Numbered from the stretch's first letter, positions 45,223 through 56,726 are shown. The stretch is DNA of 64,000 nucleotides from Spiroplasma endosymbiont of Amphimallon solstitiale (GCF_964030965.1 NZ_OZ034999.1:1860001-1924000); one strand, 5' to 3'. Numbers and translations are program-made. The notes: generated by a model from the sequence alone, not told the origin.

Positions 45223-46287
45223 TTAAAATTGTTTTAAGAATCGAAAATCATTATTATAAAATAATCTGATATCGTCAATGCCATATTTAATCATAGTAAT
45301 TCTTTCAATGCCTACACCAAAGGCAAAACCTGCTGTTGTTTCATCTAAACCAGCAGCAATAAAAACATTTGGATGAATCATACCAGCACCTAAAACTTCA
45401 ATTCAACCAGTATACTTACATAATGAACAACCTTCTGTATTACATTTTGGGCAACTTACATCTACTTCAACTGAAGGCTCCGTAAATGGGAAATAACTAG
45501 GACGTAATCTTGTTTTAGTTTCCATACCAAAAAATTGCTGACAAAAATAATTTAATGTTCATTTTAAATTTGCAAAAGTAATATTAGATCCAACTAAAAA
45601 CCCATCAACTTGCATAAATTGATGAGAATGAGTAACATCATCATCATCTTTTCGATAAACATTTCCTAAACTAATAATAGCCGTGGTTTCTTTTGAATTT
45701 TTATCTTGCTCGCTAAGAATGCGTGCAGTCATATTTGTAGCGTGTGTTCTTAATAATCAACGATTAAGTTTGTCATTATTATTTTCAAGATAAAAAGTAT
45801 CTTGCATATCTCTTGCTGGATGATCAAATGGTAAATTTAAGCGTTTAAAATTATATTCTTCATTTTCTACTTCATTACCACTAATGATTTGATAACCCAA
45901 ATTTTTAAAAATTTCAGATATTTCGGTAACAGTTTTTAATAGAGGATTGATGTGACCAATATTAAAATCAATACCCGGTAGTGTTAAATCAATTTCTGAA
46001 GATTTAAGACACTCATTAATGTTATCTTTCTCAATTTCATTAAATTTTTTTATTATATATTCATTAATTTCTTTTTTTAATTTATTAGCTGCTTGACCAA
46101 TTTCAATTCTAAAGTTATGAGGAAATTTTTCTAAAGATTTTAATATATTATTAATATCCGAATTTTTACCTAAATATTGTGATTTTAAAACTTGCAATTT
46201 ATGTAAATCAGCAACTTCATCAATATTATTAAATGCTTGCTGTCTAATAATTTCTAATCTTTTTTTTAAATCGTTAACCACTAACAT
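45223..46287 (-). CDS. pheS: Phenylalanine-tRNA ligase alpha subunit
   Basis: The 354-aa protein has an N-terminal coiled coil ([20 protein letters not shown]) and class II motifs: [43 protein letters not shown] and the final [18 protein letters not shown]. It forms the catalytic alpha2beta2 enzyme with PheT. The IS-broken rRNA methyltransferase precedes it on the same strand. Confidence 0.96.
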
Positions 46288-46640
46288 TCTATTCCTCCAT
46301 TAATTTGTTAATATGTATAATTAAATTTTTATAATTCAAAATAAGTATAATTTATTTTAATATATTACTAGTAAATAAGCAATACGTTACTATTGCTACA
46401 CTTGTTGCTAAATTTAATGATTCAACATTAAAAGAAGTTGGAATAAAAATATTACTATTAATTTTATCTTTATACTTTTTATTAATACCTTGTCCTTCAT
46501 TGCCAAATAAAAAAGCATTCTTTTGCTTAAAGGTAATTTCAGATAAATTAGTACTATTATCTTCATGTAGAAATGTACCATAAATCATATAATTTGCATT
46601 TTTTACTTTCCTGAATTGTAAATATAAATGGGACAGTTTT

Positions 46641-47756
46641 TTAAAATAATTGTATTAAATCTATTGGTCTTTTATAAGATAGTGATTTTCTGGGTGTAGA
46701 ATTAATTTGAAATGCTATAGTATTTAAATCTTTTTGTTTATATGAAGATAGATCTGTAGATTTTGGTAAATATCTTCTTAAAATACCATTATTATTTTCA
46801 TTTAAACCTCTTTGACAAGGTTTACCAGGATCTGCAAAATAAATCTTAACATTACAATTTTTTTCGATTAATTTTCATTTACTAAATTCTTTACCACGAT
46901 CAAAAGTAATAGTTTTAACTGTTCCTTTTTGTAACTTTGAAATAAATTTTATTATACTTTTTGTAATATTTTCTGATTTATTATTTTTAGTTGCTAAAGG
47001 AATTGTGGTTTTTGATCATATATCAGCTAAAGTAATAATAGAACTTTTATGATCTTTACCAATGATAGTATCACCCTCTAAATGACCAAATTCTTCTTTT
47101 AATTATGTAGAAAAGTATGGATGACCAAAAATTATTCATCAATTTACACTTAAAATATTATTTTTAATTAAAAATTTGTTAAAAGTAACATTATTTAGTT
47201 TAAAAATTCTCTAAAAATAACACTTTATCATGTATCATTACTTTTCTACAAAATTAAAGAATTCTTCTATATTTTTAATATTAGGAATGATTAAATTTCT
47301 TTCATGAATAGACTTACAATTATTAATTCTGCCCCTAGTTTCTTTTTGTTTGTGAGGTTTATTTTTTCCTTTTCTCAATAAGTTATTTTCATCAAAACCC
47401 ATTCGATTTGTTTTAAACATGTTATATAAAGTTTTTGTTGAAATACTTTTTATTTTATTTTCCTTTAAAAAATTAGCAATTATATCAAGAGCATAATTTT
47501 TAGTAATTAACAAATGATTAATAGTATTAATTTCTATTAAAGTTAAAATTATTAATTTTCTACCTGCATTTTGTTTATTTTTTTGAATTTTATTCAATAT
47601 TTCTAATGGTAATAAGTTTTGATTTAATAATCTACAAACTCTATGTACAGTTGATTTACTATAATCAATGGCTTTTGCTATTTTACGAATCGAAAATCCA
47701 TAACTTTTATATTTTTTTATTGCTATTATTGATTCAATAGTCAGATACTTATACAT
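46641..47756 (-). pseudogene. IS30-family transposase interrupted by a MITE
   Basis: Both halves are present and in frame once the MITE is removed. The insertion lies in NIEEFGHLEGD, just before the first catalytic Asp. Confidence 0.85.
47097..47259 (+). mobile_element. MITE copy 9
   Basis: 163 bp with 8-bp duplication AATTCTTC, nested in an IS30 transposase. It carries a G-to-T change in TTAGTTTAAAA. The target is the same site where IS1595 copy 1 joins another IS30. Confidence 0.9.
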
Positions 47757-48125
47757 TGTGCTAATTCCTTTCTTTTCTTAATTATAGAATTAACACAATT
47801 TAATTTTTATATAAGTGTCCTTTTTAATTTTACAATTCAGGTTTTAATAAAAATTGATCAAAATTTTCATAATACACATTAGTATAAAAAATAGCTCCTT
47901 GACTTGCACTAATTACTTTGTGATTATATAAATCAACGCTTTCATTTGATAAATATACTTCAGAAATATTAAAAGCAGTAACACTGCGTAAAATATTTTC
48001 TAAATTACCTGGATCTTGAATTGTATCAATTAGAATAATATGAGAAGAATAAAAATAATTTAAAGGTTTAACAATATTACAAACACCAATTATTGGTTGT
48101 GATGTTTTTTGTTGTGAAATTTTTT

Positions 48126-48288
48126 TTTTAATTATGTAGAAAAGTATGGATGACCAAAAATTATTCATCAATTTACACTTAAAATATTATTTTTAATTAA
48201 AAATTTGTTAAAAGTAACATTATTTAGTGTAAAAATTCTCTAAAAATAACACTTTATCATGTATCATTACTTTTCTACAAAATTAAAG
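48126..48288 (+). mobile_element. MITE copy 10
   Basis: 163 bp with 8-bp duplication AATTTTTT (48118-48125 and 48289-48296), in the rRNA methyltransferase gene. Confidence 0.9.
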
Positions 48289-48513
48289 AATTTTTTTAAT
48301 AATCATACTATTTACAACAATAACTTCAATATTATTACAATCTTTTAATAAATTTGCATATTTGTCTAAATACTTCTCATCAACATATACTGCAAGTAAT
48401 CTTTTTTTAATAATGCAATACTAATTAAATGTTCTTCTTCAATTAAAAACATTTTTTTAACATTGCGATGTTTTCTTTCATGTAATAAAACTAATTCTTG
48501 AATTATTGGATTT

Positions 48514-49221
48514 TTAAGTGAGGTTATTTGTTTCATCCATAACTCCTTGTTTTAATATTTTTTGACAATCTTGAAAATCTGGACAATATTGAGCAACAAA
48601 ATTTCAAAATGTTTTTTTATGATGAGCATGAATTATATGCGCTAACTCATGAATTATAACATAATCAATTACAGCATAATCAAAATGAATTAATTTATAA
48701 TTAAGTGTAATGATTTTAGTATTTGGTTGACAAACACCTCATTTATTTAACATCGAACGAATTTTTAGTACTGAAAACTCAATATTCATAATTTCTGATC
48801 AATATTGTAAACGACTCATAAAAATATTTTTTGACTCTTCTTTTAAAAATTTTTGAATTTTAATTAATATTTGCTTATCATCTTGAATATTTGTGCATAT
48901 TACCAAATTATTAAATTCAAAATAAATAATGGTTTTTTTTGAATGATACTTAGTAATTAATTTATATTTTTTACTTAAAAAATAAAGATAACTGTCATTA
49001 TTATTAATAACAATATTAGGTTTTAATATAGTTTTCTTTTTTAAAATTTTAGGTAAACTTTTTAAAATGAAATCTTCAATTAATTTTTCTTGCATAAAAA
49101 ATGGAGCACTAATAATAATTTGATCGTTGCGCACTTTTAAATACATATGTTTTTGTTGTTTATATGTAATAATGTACTCTCATTTTGTATTATTATAATT
49201 GAAAATTTTAACATTAGTCAT
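48514..49221 (-). CDS. YgjP-like zinc metallopeptidase (M48-type, DUF45)
   Basis: The 235-aa soluble protein ends in the zinc site VIDYVIIHELAHIIHAHHKK, with HELAH supplying two His and the downstream region the third ligand. KWGVCQPNTKIITLNYKLI before it is the usual YgjP block. The role of the family is poorly known. It starts after TTAGGAG and overlaps the methyltransferase gene by 23 bases, so the two were probably translated together. Confidence 0.85.
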
Positions 49222-49256
49222 TTTAATCTCCTAAATAAAACGATCACTTATTTCCA

Positions 49257-49760
49257 TTAATAATTTTGTGATTGTCGTAAATGATTTATTTCATTTTTAT
49301 AAATATAACAAGAAATAATGTCTTCACTATTAAAATTACATTTTTTACCAATTGTAAAATAAATATTTAATAATTCAAAAAAATCATTACTTGATTTTGA
49401 TTTAAAAAGAGTTGTAACAAAAGCAAATAAATCAATGAATGCAAGATTAAGATCTTGATAATTTGTTTTTTCTGAAAAACTAAAATTTTGAAAATCAATA
49501 TTAAGGCTATTACCGATACTAAGAATAAAATGAAGACTATCAATATATTCTTCAAGCATTACTGATTTTTCACTACTTGGTTTTGAACTTCAATATTTAA
49601 AACATCTTTGTTCATTTGCAAATTCACCTAATTCAACTAAAAGTGCTAAAAATCTAGAATTTAATGTTTTAATATCGCTAACACCACGATTAATAATTAT
49701 TTTTTTATCTAACTCATTTTGAAGTTGGATAATTGTTGAAAATTGTTTTGAATTTAACAT
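49257..49760 (-). CDS. Dimeric dUTP diphosphatase (MazG-like)
   Basis: The 167-aa all-helical protein matches dimeric dUTPases: LLVELGEFANEQRCFKYWS with the metal-binding Glu pair, and EEYIDSLHFILSIG, the second acidic pair (E-x2-D). It would hydrolyse dUTP to dUMP, keeping uracil out of DNA. It lies upstream of the metallopeptidase on the same strand. Confidence 0.8.
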
Positions 49761-49791
49761 AATTAACTCACTTTCTTTTTTTAATTATTAA

Positions 49792-50652
49792 TTAAGATTT
49801 CATTATTTTCTTATCTTTTAAATTTAATTTTTTATAAAATTTTGTAATTAATGATTTTTTATCTTTGTAAATAGGATTAATTTTTGTTCCTTTTTCTAAA
49901 TAAAAAGGAGATAAAGTTTTTATAATAAAAATATATGTTAAAACTAGTAATGAAATACCAACAACAGACATAAATGTAAAACGTAAAATTGGTAACCACA
50001 ATGAAGTGTCTAATATTTTTTTACCAAAACTTGCTGTATAACCAGCATTACCAATAAATAAGTAATTAGTACCAAAAGAAGTATTAAAAATAAAAACACC
50101 ACTACCAAATAAAGTTAAATATAATATACTTTTTTTGATATATATTTTGTCATATTCAATATGACCATATAAATATAAAAGTAAATAAGAAAAAAGAATA
50201 ATAATATGAATAAAATAATAATTTCAATAAAGAAAATGCTGTGGACCAAAAACTCATTTTGTTTTATCTGGTAATAAAAATGCCAAAATAACAGGACCAA
50301 TTAAAGGAAAAGTAATATTAAATAAACTTTTATTAGGAATAATTAATAGTATACCACTAGTAATATTTAATACCGAACATAATTGAAAAGGAAAATAATC
50401 ATACCATTGATAATTATCACCATTCAATCCATGAACAATATAAAAACTAATATTTAAAAGTATTTGAAAAATACCTAAACTACATTTAAAACTATAGCAC
50501 TTACTTAAATTAGCATAAAACCTTTTAAAAATAAATAAACTAATTATCAAGAATAATGATATAGATAAGCCAATTCAATAATACATACCAAATAAAGGAT
50601 TAATAACTGCTTGTGGATTACCATCAAAAAATCCAAGAAAAACAAATTGCAT
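49792..50652 (-). CDS. YwaF-like integral membrane protein (TIGR02206 family)
   Basis: The 286-aa protein has six to seven membrane spans with the family-typical blocks YDYFPFQLCSVLNITSGI, FPLIGPVILAFLLPD, FGPQHFLYWNYYFIHIIIL and GTNYLFIGNAGYTASF. The role is unknown; such proteins are widespread in Mollicutes. GAGG lies 6 bases before the start. A charged Lys-rich tail follows the last span. Confidence 0.75.
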
Positions 50653-50817
50653 AATGGCCCCTCTTTTTTAAATTTCTTTCTTATTTTTATACTAAGAAGC
50701 GAATTTATTTTTTAATTTTACCATTAAATATATTATAAAACAAAGTTTGTGATAAAAAAATATTCTTTGAAATTTATATTAAATACATTTCTAAAACTTA
50801 TCATAATTATATAAATT

Positions 50818-50860
50818 AAAAACACTTATAATAAATTTAATTTATTTCAAGTGTTTTTAA
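50818..50860 (-). terminator. Terminator at the end of infC-rpmI-rplT
   Basis: AAAACACTT and AAGTGTTTTT pair around an AT-rich inner stem, with T-rich sequence on both outer sides. It can serve the operon on the minus strand. Confidence 0.65.
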
Positions 50861-50883
50861 TTTATATAAAATTTTGCAATTAA

Positions 50884-51243
50884 TTATTTTGCTAAAGCAG
50901 ATTTTGATGCCAAAACTAATTTCTCAAATTCTTCTGGTTGATTAATTGATAACTCAGACAATATTTTACGATTAAGATTAATATTAGCTTTATTTAAGCC
51001 ATCAATAAAACGTGAATATGATAAATCATAATTACGAACAGCTGCATTAATTCTTTGAATTCATAACTTGCGAAACTCACGTTTACAATTTTTACGATCA
51101 CGATAAGCATATGCTAATGAGTTCATTACTTGTTCATTTGCTGTACGATATAAACTATGTTTTGCTCCATAATATCCTTTTGCTGCTTTTAGTATTTTTT
51201 TACGACGATGATTAGTTGTATAACCGCCTTTAACTCTAGCCAT
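50884..51243 (-). CDS. rplT: 50S ribosomal protein L20
   Basis: The 119-aa basic protein starts [16 protein letters not shown] with [15 protein letters not shown] and RKLWIQRINAA, all standard L20. It binds 23S rRNA early in 50S assembly and in Firmicutes often controls its own operon through the leader. It is the last gene of the operon. Confidence 0.97.
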
Positions 51244-51259
51244 TTATTTTATCACCTTC

Positions 51260-51448
51260 CTAAATTAAATCTTTTAAACGCTTATAGTCAGAAGCAGATA
51301 CTTCACTTCACCCACGTAATTGACGTTTTTGTTTTGTTGTTTTATTTTGAAATAAGTGAGAAACAAAAGCACCACTACGCATTCATTTACCACTTCCTGT
51401 TACTTTAATTCTTTTTTTTAAAGCTTTTTTTGTTTTCATTTTTGGCAT
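51260..51448 (-). CDS. rpmI: 50S ribosomal protein L35
   Basis: The 62-aa product MPKMKTKKALKKRIKVTGSG is canonical L35. AGGAGG lies 6 bases before the start. It lies 16 bases after infC and 16 before rplT. Confidence 0.97.
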
Positions 51449-51464
51449 ATTTTACCTCCTATTG

Positions 51465-52007
51465 TTAATTTTCTTGATTTTTCTTTTTTGGAAAAAGATA
51501 AATAGTTTGTATATTTTTTTCTTTTTTATCAAAGTTTTTATCATAAATACAAATATCTTCTAATTCTTTATAAAATTTTGTAATTACTTCAAATCCTGCT
51601 TCAGGATTATGTAATTCACGACCACGATATTTTAATGTAACTTTTACTTTGTTACCATTACTTAGAAATTTACGAGCCTTATTTGCCTTTGTTTTAATGT
51701 CATTGTTATCAATAACAACACTTAGTCGAATTTCTTTTTCTTCAACAATTGTTAATTTTTGTGCTTTTTTAACTTCTTTTTCCTTTTTTTGTTGTTCAAA
51801 ACGATATGTATCAAATTTAAACATTTTACAAACAGGTGGTTTAGCATTTGGTGATATACATAATAGGTCATATCCTAAATCTTCTGCTTTTTTTAAAGCA
51901 TCATTTTTTTTCATTAAACCATAATTAGTACCATCATTACCAATTAATAAAAATTCATAAAAGGGAATATTACTATTTCATAAATTATCATTATTTTTAA
52001 AAGCCAT
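51465..52007 (-). CDS. infC: Translation initiation factor IF-3
   Basis: The 180-aa protein has an N-terminal domain (LLIGNDGTNYGLMKKNDALK) and a C-terminal domain with KKAQKLTIVEEKEIRLSVVI and VKVTLKYRGRELHNPEAG. IF-3 binds the 30S subunit and checks start codons. Unlike the rare AUU start known in many bacteria, it begins with ATG after AAAGGAGG. Confidence 0.96.
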
Positions 52008-52161
52008 ACATACCTCCTTTAATTTGCATAAATAAAAGTGTGCTAAAACGCACACTCACCACTACAAAACTTTATTTTAAAAATAAAAATTTAAAGCATT
52101 GAACCTATAACAACTTAGCTATCAGGTGAGCGTAAAAACTACTTTCTTTATGTCAAGTATT
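52008..52161 (-). promoter_or_regulatory. Leader of infC-rpmI-rplT (L20-leader-like)
   Basis: About 150 untranslated bases precede infC. They include several short complementary stretches and the hairpin AGTGTGC/GCACACT at 52038-52057 followed by TTTTATTT. In Firmicutes such leaders let excess L20 favour a terminator. The hairpin position fits; the L20-binding site itself was not identified. Confidence 0.5.
52038..52057 (-). terminator. Attenuator hairpin in the infC leader
   Basis: A perfect 7-bp stem AGTGTGC/GCACACT with a six-base loop and a T-rich tail, about 30 bases before the infC start. It could end transcription before the operon. Confidence 0.6.
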
Positions 52162-52189
52162 ATTATATTAGATTTTTAATAAATTACAA
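52162..52189 (-). promoter_or_regulatory. Probable infC operon promoter
   Basis: On the minus strand TTGTAA (52184-52189) and TATAAT (52162-52167) are 16 bases apart, a good sigma-A pattern. A MITE ends 6 bases upstream of the -35 hexamer. Confidence 0.55.
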
Positions 52190-52195
52190 GATTTT

Positions 52196-52358
52196 TTTTA
52201 ATTATGTAGAAAAGTATGGATGACCAAAAATTATTCATCAATTTACACTTAAAATATTATTTTTAATTAAAAATTTGTTAAAAGTAACATTATTTAGTGT
52301 AAAAATTCTCTAAAAATAACACTTTATCATGTATAATTACTTTTCTACAAAATTAAAG
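52196..52358 (+). mobile_element. MITE copy 11, next to the infC promoter
   Basis: 163 bp. Flanks AAGATTTT and GTTTTTTT do not form a clean duplication, so one side was altered. It replaces whatever lay upstream of the infC -35 box. Confidence 0.85.
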
Positions 52359-53623
52359 GTTTTTTTTAATATGTTAGTACATAAATTTAAATAAAAATAA
52401 AAAAACTTACTAGATAATTAGCAAGCAAGTCTTTTATTTTTATTAATTTTAATACTAATTACTTATATATAACCTATCTTTTATTAAAATTTTTAGCTGT
52501 ATATAAGATTCCTTGCGATCCAGCAGCATAAATTGAATCATCTGGACCAACTGCTAAAGCAAAAATATGATCATCAGTATTTTTTATTCCAGATAATTCA
52601 GAACATAAATCTGTACCTTCTATTTTTTTTATATACTTTATTGGAGTCAATACCAACAAATAAATTATTATCTCTATCAATGACTAAACGTTTAACCTCG
52701 TGGTTTGGATTTGTTTCTAAGATTACCTCATATATTCCATTCTTTATCTTATAAAGACGACCATTTCAAGAACCAGCAAAAACAGTATTATCCTTGTCAA
52801 CTACTAAACTATCAATTTGATGTCCATCGTTTATTTGTTGAAATATTCCAAAAGTTTGACTTATTTTATCAGTTTTATAAATTATTCCACGATCATCATC
52901 ACCAGCATAAATTGAACCATCTGGACCAACTGCTAAACTTCTAATATGATCACCATTTGTTCCTTGCATTAAACTAGTGCTTCCATTTTTACTGATTTTG
53001 CATACACCAGTATCACTTACCAACATAAACGGTTTCAGTGTTTTTATCAAATGTTAAAGCTCAAATTCAGTTTTTTGGTCCTGGTATTATAATTTTTTCA
53101 AAACTACATACACCATCGCTCTTATAAACAAAGCCATTATCACTACCAACATAAACATTATCTTCATTATCATTACTAAGGCTCTAACTGCTCAATATCC
53201 TTCTAATCCTGCCATTAAAATTTCTAATCCTGTTGGAGTAATCTTATAAACCTTATCTTCTTGTGCTCTAAAAATATTACCTTGTGAATCAACACCTAAA
53301 GCATAAATGTTTCCATTTGTTAATTTTTGAGAAACAAAATTAGTAATACTATAGTACAAATTAACTGTTCCTATATAATCACCTTTACCAATACTAGTAT
53401 CTTGTCTTTTAATATCAAAATCATTAACTATTAATGATTTAATTGCATGATTTGCTTCAATAATACCTATTAGTAAACTCATTTTAGATGGTGCTAAATC
53501 CTTACCACTATTAATAAGTCCTAAATTATTATTTACTATTATATCTGCTAAGTTAATTGCACTATGTTTATTTTCTAAACCTTTTTTATTTTGCATATAA
53601 TTAGTTGTAATATTAGTTTTTTC

Positions 53624-54764
53624 TTTTAATTATGTAGAAAAGTAGTGGTAAAATAAAAAAAGTCATCAACTTGACTTAAAATTTGATTTTATTAAATTTT
53701 GGGATTTATTTTTTTTACAAACTGAAATATAACACATTGGATTTTTGATAAGGGGTTAATCCGTAGTGTTGATATTTTCATTTCCATAAATTGAGGTAAT
53801 TTTGAATATTGGTAAATCCAATGCCATGGTAATGAGTAATAAATTCTTTTAAACTTGATTGTATTTTACTGACATTACTTAATTTTTTATAATTTAATTC
53901 TTTATTTTCTTTTGATTTAAACTGCTGGATAGTGGATTTAGTTTGTTTAGCTACTGTATCATATAATACTTGCATATCACAAACTATAATTGAATTTTCT
54001 TCGATAAGTTTCGATGTTAAGTTTTCTTGTACTCATTTTTTATTTAATCTTTTAGTATTTGTTGTTTGAGCATAGATATTTCGGTTTTCATCAATTGCCA
54101 TTTGAATACAACAATTTAAATCTTTAGCATTTTCTTCAATTCATTGTTTTCTTGGATCATTTGGATCTTTAAAGTTTCCTTTATGAATTTCTTTGATAAA
54201 AGTTTCGTCAACTTCAATTCTAGCTTTTAATTTTACAAATTGATTTTGTGTTTTTACTAATTGTGTTGATTTCATAAATTTTTGACGATTAAATCAGGCA
54301 GTTTTATTTGTAGTATTAATAAATTGAGAAATAATGTAAGCAGATTGACCTAAAGTAGCTATTTGTATCAATAAATCTCATTGATCATGAGATAAATGAC
54401 TTCAATAAAAATAATGATTTTTAAAAGCATGAAAAGTAATATTACAACTTTTACATTTATATCTTTGCTTATAATCTTTACTACCATATTTAGTACACAA
54501 AAAAGAACTACAATCTGGACATTGAATCCCTTTCTCTTTGAATTTTTGTTCGACTGCTTCAAATTTTTCTTTTTTCTCAATTTGTTTAATTCTAGTTTTA
54601 TTTTCTCTAAAAATCTCAATAAAATCTTTATCAGACAAATTATTTAAAATTTCTTTTACTGTATTTTTATTCATTTAAAATCACCTCTTTAATATTAAAA
54701 ATACCATATAAAAATATATTTTTGCTAATTTTACTAATACCACTACTTTTCTACAAAATTAAAG
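53624..54764 (-). mobile_element. IS1595-family element, copy 2
   Basis: A 1141-bp element with a clean 8-bp duplication GTTTTTTC (53616-53623 and 54765-54772). This proves the eight-base target size shared with the MITEs. Confidence 0.93.
53715..54674 (-). CDS. IS1595-family transposase
   Basis: 319 residues, essentially identical to the 31061 copy; one base near 54211 differs (KVDETF against KIDETF context). It is complete and has the zinc ribbon and DDE motifs, so it could mobilise the MITEs. Confidence 0.88.
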
Positions 54765-54794
54765 GTTTTTTCCTCAATTCTGTTTAATAAATTA

Positions 54795-55855
54795 CCTGAA
54801 TTGTAAATATAAATGGGACAGTTTTTTAAAATAATTGTATTAAATCTATTGGTCTTTTATAAGATAGTGATTTTCTGGGTGTAGAATTAATTTGAAATGC
54901 TATAGTATTTAAATCTTTTTGTTTATATGAAAATAGATCTGTAGATTTTGGTAAATATCTTCTTAAAATACCATTATTATTTTCATTTAAACCTCTTTGA
55001 CAAGGTTTACCAGGATCTGCAAAATAAATCTTAACATTACAATTTTTTTCGATTAATTTTCATTTACTAAATTCTTTACCACGATCAAAAGTAATAGTTT
55101 TAACTGTTCCTTTTTGTAACTTTGAAATAAATTTTATTATATTTTTTGTAATATTTTCTGATTTATTATTTTTAGTTGCTAAAGGAATTGTGGTTTTTGA
55201 TCATATATCAGCTAAAGTAATAATAGAACTTTTATGATCTTTACCAATGATAGTATCACCCTCTAAATGACCAAATTCTTCTATATTTTTAATATTAGGA
55301 ATGATTAAATTTCTTTCATGAATAGACTTACAATTATTAATTCTGCCCCTAGTTTCTTTTTGTTTGTGAGGTTTATTTTTTCCTTTTCTCAATAAGTTAT
55401 TTTCATCAAAACCCATTCGATTTGTTTTAAACATGTTATATAAAGTTTTTGTTGAAATACTTTTTATTTTATTTTCCTTTAAAAAATTAGCAATTATATC
55501 AAGAGCATAATTTTTAGTAATTAACAAATGATTAATAGTATTAATTTCTATTAAAGTTAAAATTATTAATTTTCTACCTGCATTTTGTTTATTTTTTTGA
55601 ATTTTATTCAATATTTCTAATGGCAATAAGTTTTGATTTAATAATCTACAAACTCTATGTACAGTTGATTTACTATAATCAATGGCTTTTGCTATTTTAC
55701 GAATCGAAAATCCATAACTTTTATATTCTTTTATTGCTATTATTGATTCAATAGTCAGATACTTATACATTGTGCTAATTCCTTTCTTTTCTTAATTATA
55801 GAATTAACACAATTTAATTTTTATATAAGTGTCCTTTTTAATTTTACAATTCAGG
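54795..55855 (-). mobile_element. IS30-family element, complete
   Basis: 1061 bp between CCTGAATTGTAAATATAAAT and its partner ending CAATTCAGG, flanked by TTA on both sides as a three-base duplication. This is the only uninterrupted copy in the window. Confidence 0.93.
54826..55770 (-). CDS. IS30-family transposase
   Basis: The 314-aa enzyme has an N-terminal helix-turn-helix (GFSIRKIAKAIDYSKSTVHR), DDE residues in EGDTIIGKDH, TFDRGKEF and the [16 protein letters not shown] Glu block, and ends PIDLIQLF. IS30 enzymes cut at short palindromic targets. AAAGGAATTAGCACA precedes the start. Confidence 0.93.
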
Positions 55856-55857
55856 TT

Positions 55858-56229
55858 ACTAATAATTTAAATAATCCAAGTATAAAAAGTTTATTATTAA
55901 TTGATGAATTTAATAATAAAATTGGTGACGCAATACTTATTATTGATTTAGAAAAAAAAGAAGCTATTTTAGAAAGTATATTTATTGAAGAAAAATATCG
56001 TAAGCAACAATATGGTAGTTTACTTATTTACAAAATTTTTGAGATATGTCATAGCAATAATATCGAAAACCTTATTTTATTATCAGATCCAACTAATGTT
56101 ACTGTCGGTGAATTTTATGAAAAATTAGGATTCACTTATGCATGAAATAAAAAAACTCTTTTTTATGATTATGAAATTAATATACCTCATGCAATTTTTA
56201 ATAAAAGAAATTTTTATTGATTTTGATAA
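55858..56229 (+). pseudogene. GNAT acetyltransferase-like remnant lacking its start
   Basis: 123 open codons read TNNLNNPSIKSLLLIDEFNN, then ESIFIEEKYRKQQYGSLLIY (acetyl-CoA-binding R-x-x-Q-x-G) and VGEFYEKLGFTYAWN, a small GNAT fold. There is no start codon: IS30 abuts it, and reading through the IS would meet stop codons. The 3' end overlaps the next ORF. Confidence 0.55.
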
Positions 56230-56656
56230 GTCAAAATCAAAAGCTATAAATGATGAACAAAAGATATTAGAGGATAGTGAAATATTATCTAGTATTTTAA
56301 ATGAAGTTTTAATACATGAAGAATCAATTTTCAAGGAAGATTATCAAAAAGTTATTGATTGATTTAATCAACAAAGAGAACAAATAATCAAAAATCCAAA
56401 ACAATGATGAAATACTTTAACCCCCAAACAAGTAGAGGTTGCTAAAAATGAGGCAAAAAAATGATGAAATAACTTAACACCAGAACAAAGAAAAATAAAA
56501 TTATTAGAAAAACAAGCATATCAAAAAAAGACAATAAAAAAAGATGATACTCCTTTATTGTGTGATTTTGATCAAAATATAAAAAATAAATTAGACTGCA
56601 TGCAGTCTATGAAAACATCAAGTTCTGTTGTTAAAAAAGATAATTTTAATATATAG
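56138..56656 (+). CDS. Unknown protein with WW-LTP repeats
   Basis: The 172-aa frame has a hydrophobic start (MHEIKKLFFMIMKLIYLMQF), an acidic middle, and two tandem units NPKQWWNTLTPKQVEVAKNE and KKWWNNLTPEQRKIKLLEKQ. All four Trp of the WW pairs are TGA. The C-terminus is polar. It may begin at Met 10 or 12, since the first part overlaps the GNAT remnant. No family was recognised; the repeat recalls charged tandem units of mollicute surface proteins. Confidence 0.5.
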
Positions 56657-56726
56657 ATTTTTTCTTTTTTCAAATGTCTTGTTTTTTAAAATTAACAATG
56701 TAAAATAAAATACATAATTAATTTAA

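Larger units (their letters stand above)
46610..47841 (-). mobile_element. IS30-family element with nested MITE
   Basis: A complete IS30 (1061 bp) plus a MITE and its 8-bp duplication. TTT on both sides fits a three-base target duplication inside the rRNA methyltransferase gene. Confidence 0.9.
46352..48536 (-). pseudogene. SpoU/TrmH-family 23S rRNA methyltransferase, broken three ways
   Basis: The pieces read ITSLKNPIIQELVLLHERKH (substrate-binding N-terminus), LIDTIQDPGNLENILRSVTA (motif 1), AFLFGNEGQGI (motif 2) and FIPTSFNVESLNLATSVAIV (motif 3), the signature of SPOUT 2'-O-ribose methyltransferases acting on rRNA. It is interrupted by IS30 (46610) and by a MITE (48126). One A is missing from a poly-A run at 48402-48408. 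The start at 48536 has AAGGAG 6 bases upstream. The three-base IS30 duplication leaves the frame correct on removal. Confidence 0.8.
52474..54794 (-). pseudogene. Beta-propeller repeat protein, decayed
   Basis: At least six repeats of about 45 residues share LAVGPDGSIYAG followed by GIIYKTD-like strands (others read LVVDKDNTVFAG, LVIDRDNNLFVG, LGVDSQGNIFRA), the pattern of NHL or SBBP propellers. Frameshifts lie near 53186, near 53020 and at a poly-A run near 52628. The 5' part is split by IS1595 (53624-54764, NRIEEKTNITTN spans it) and cut by IS30 at 54795, so no start remains. The intact protein may have been a surface or binding protein. Confidence 0.65.
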
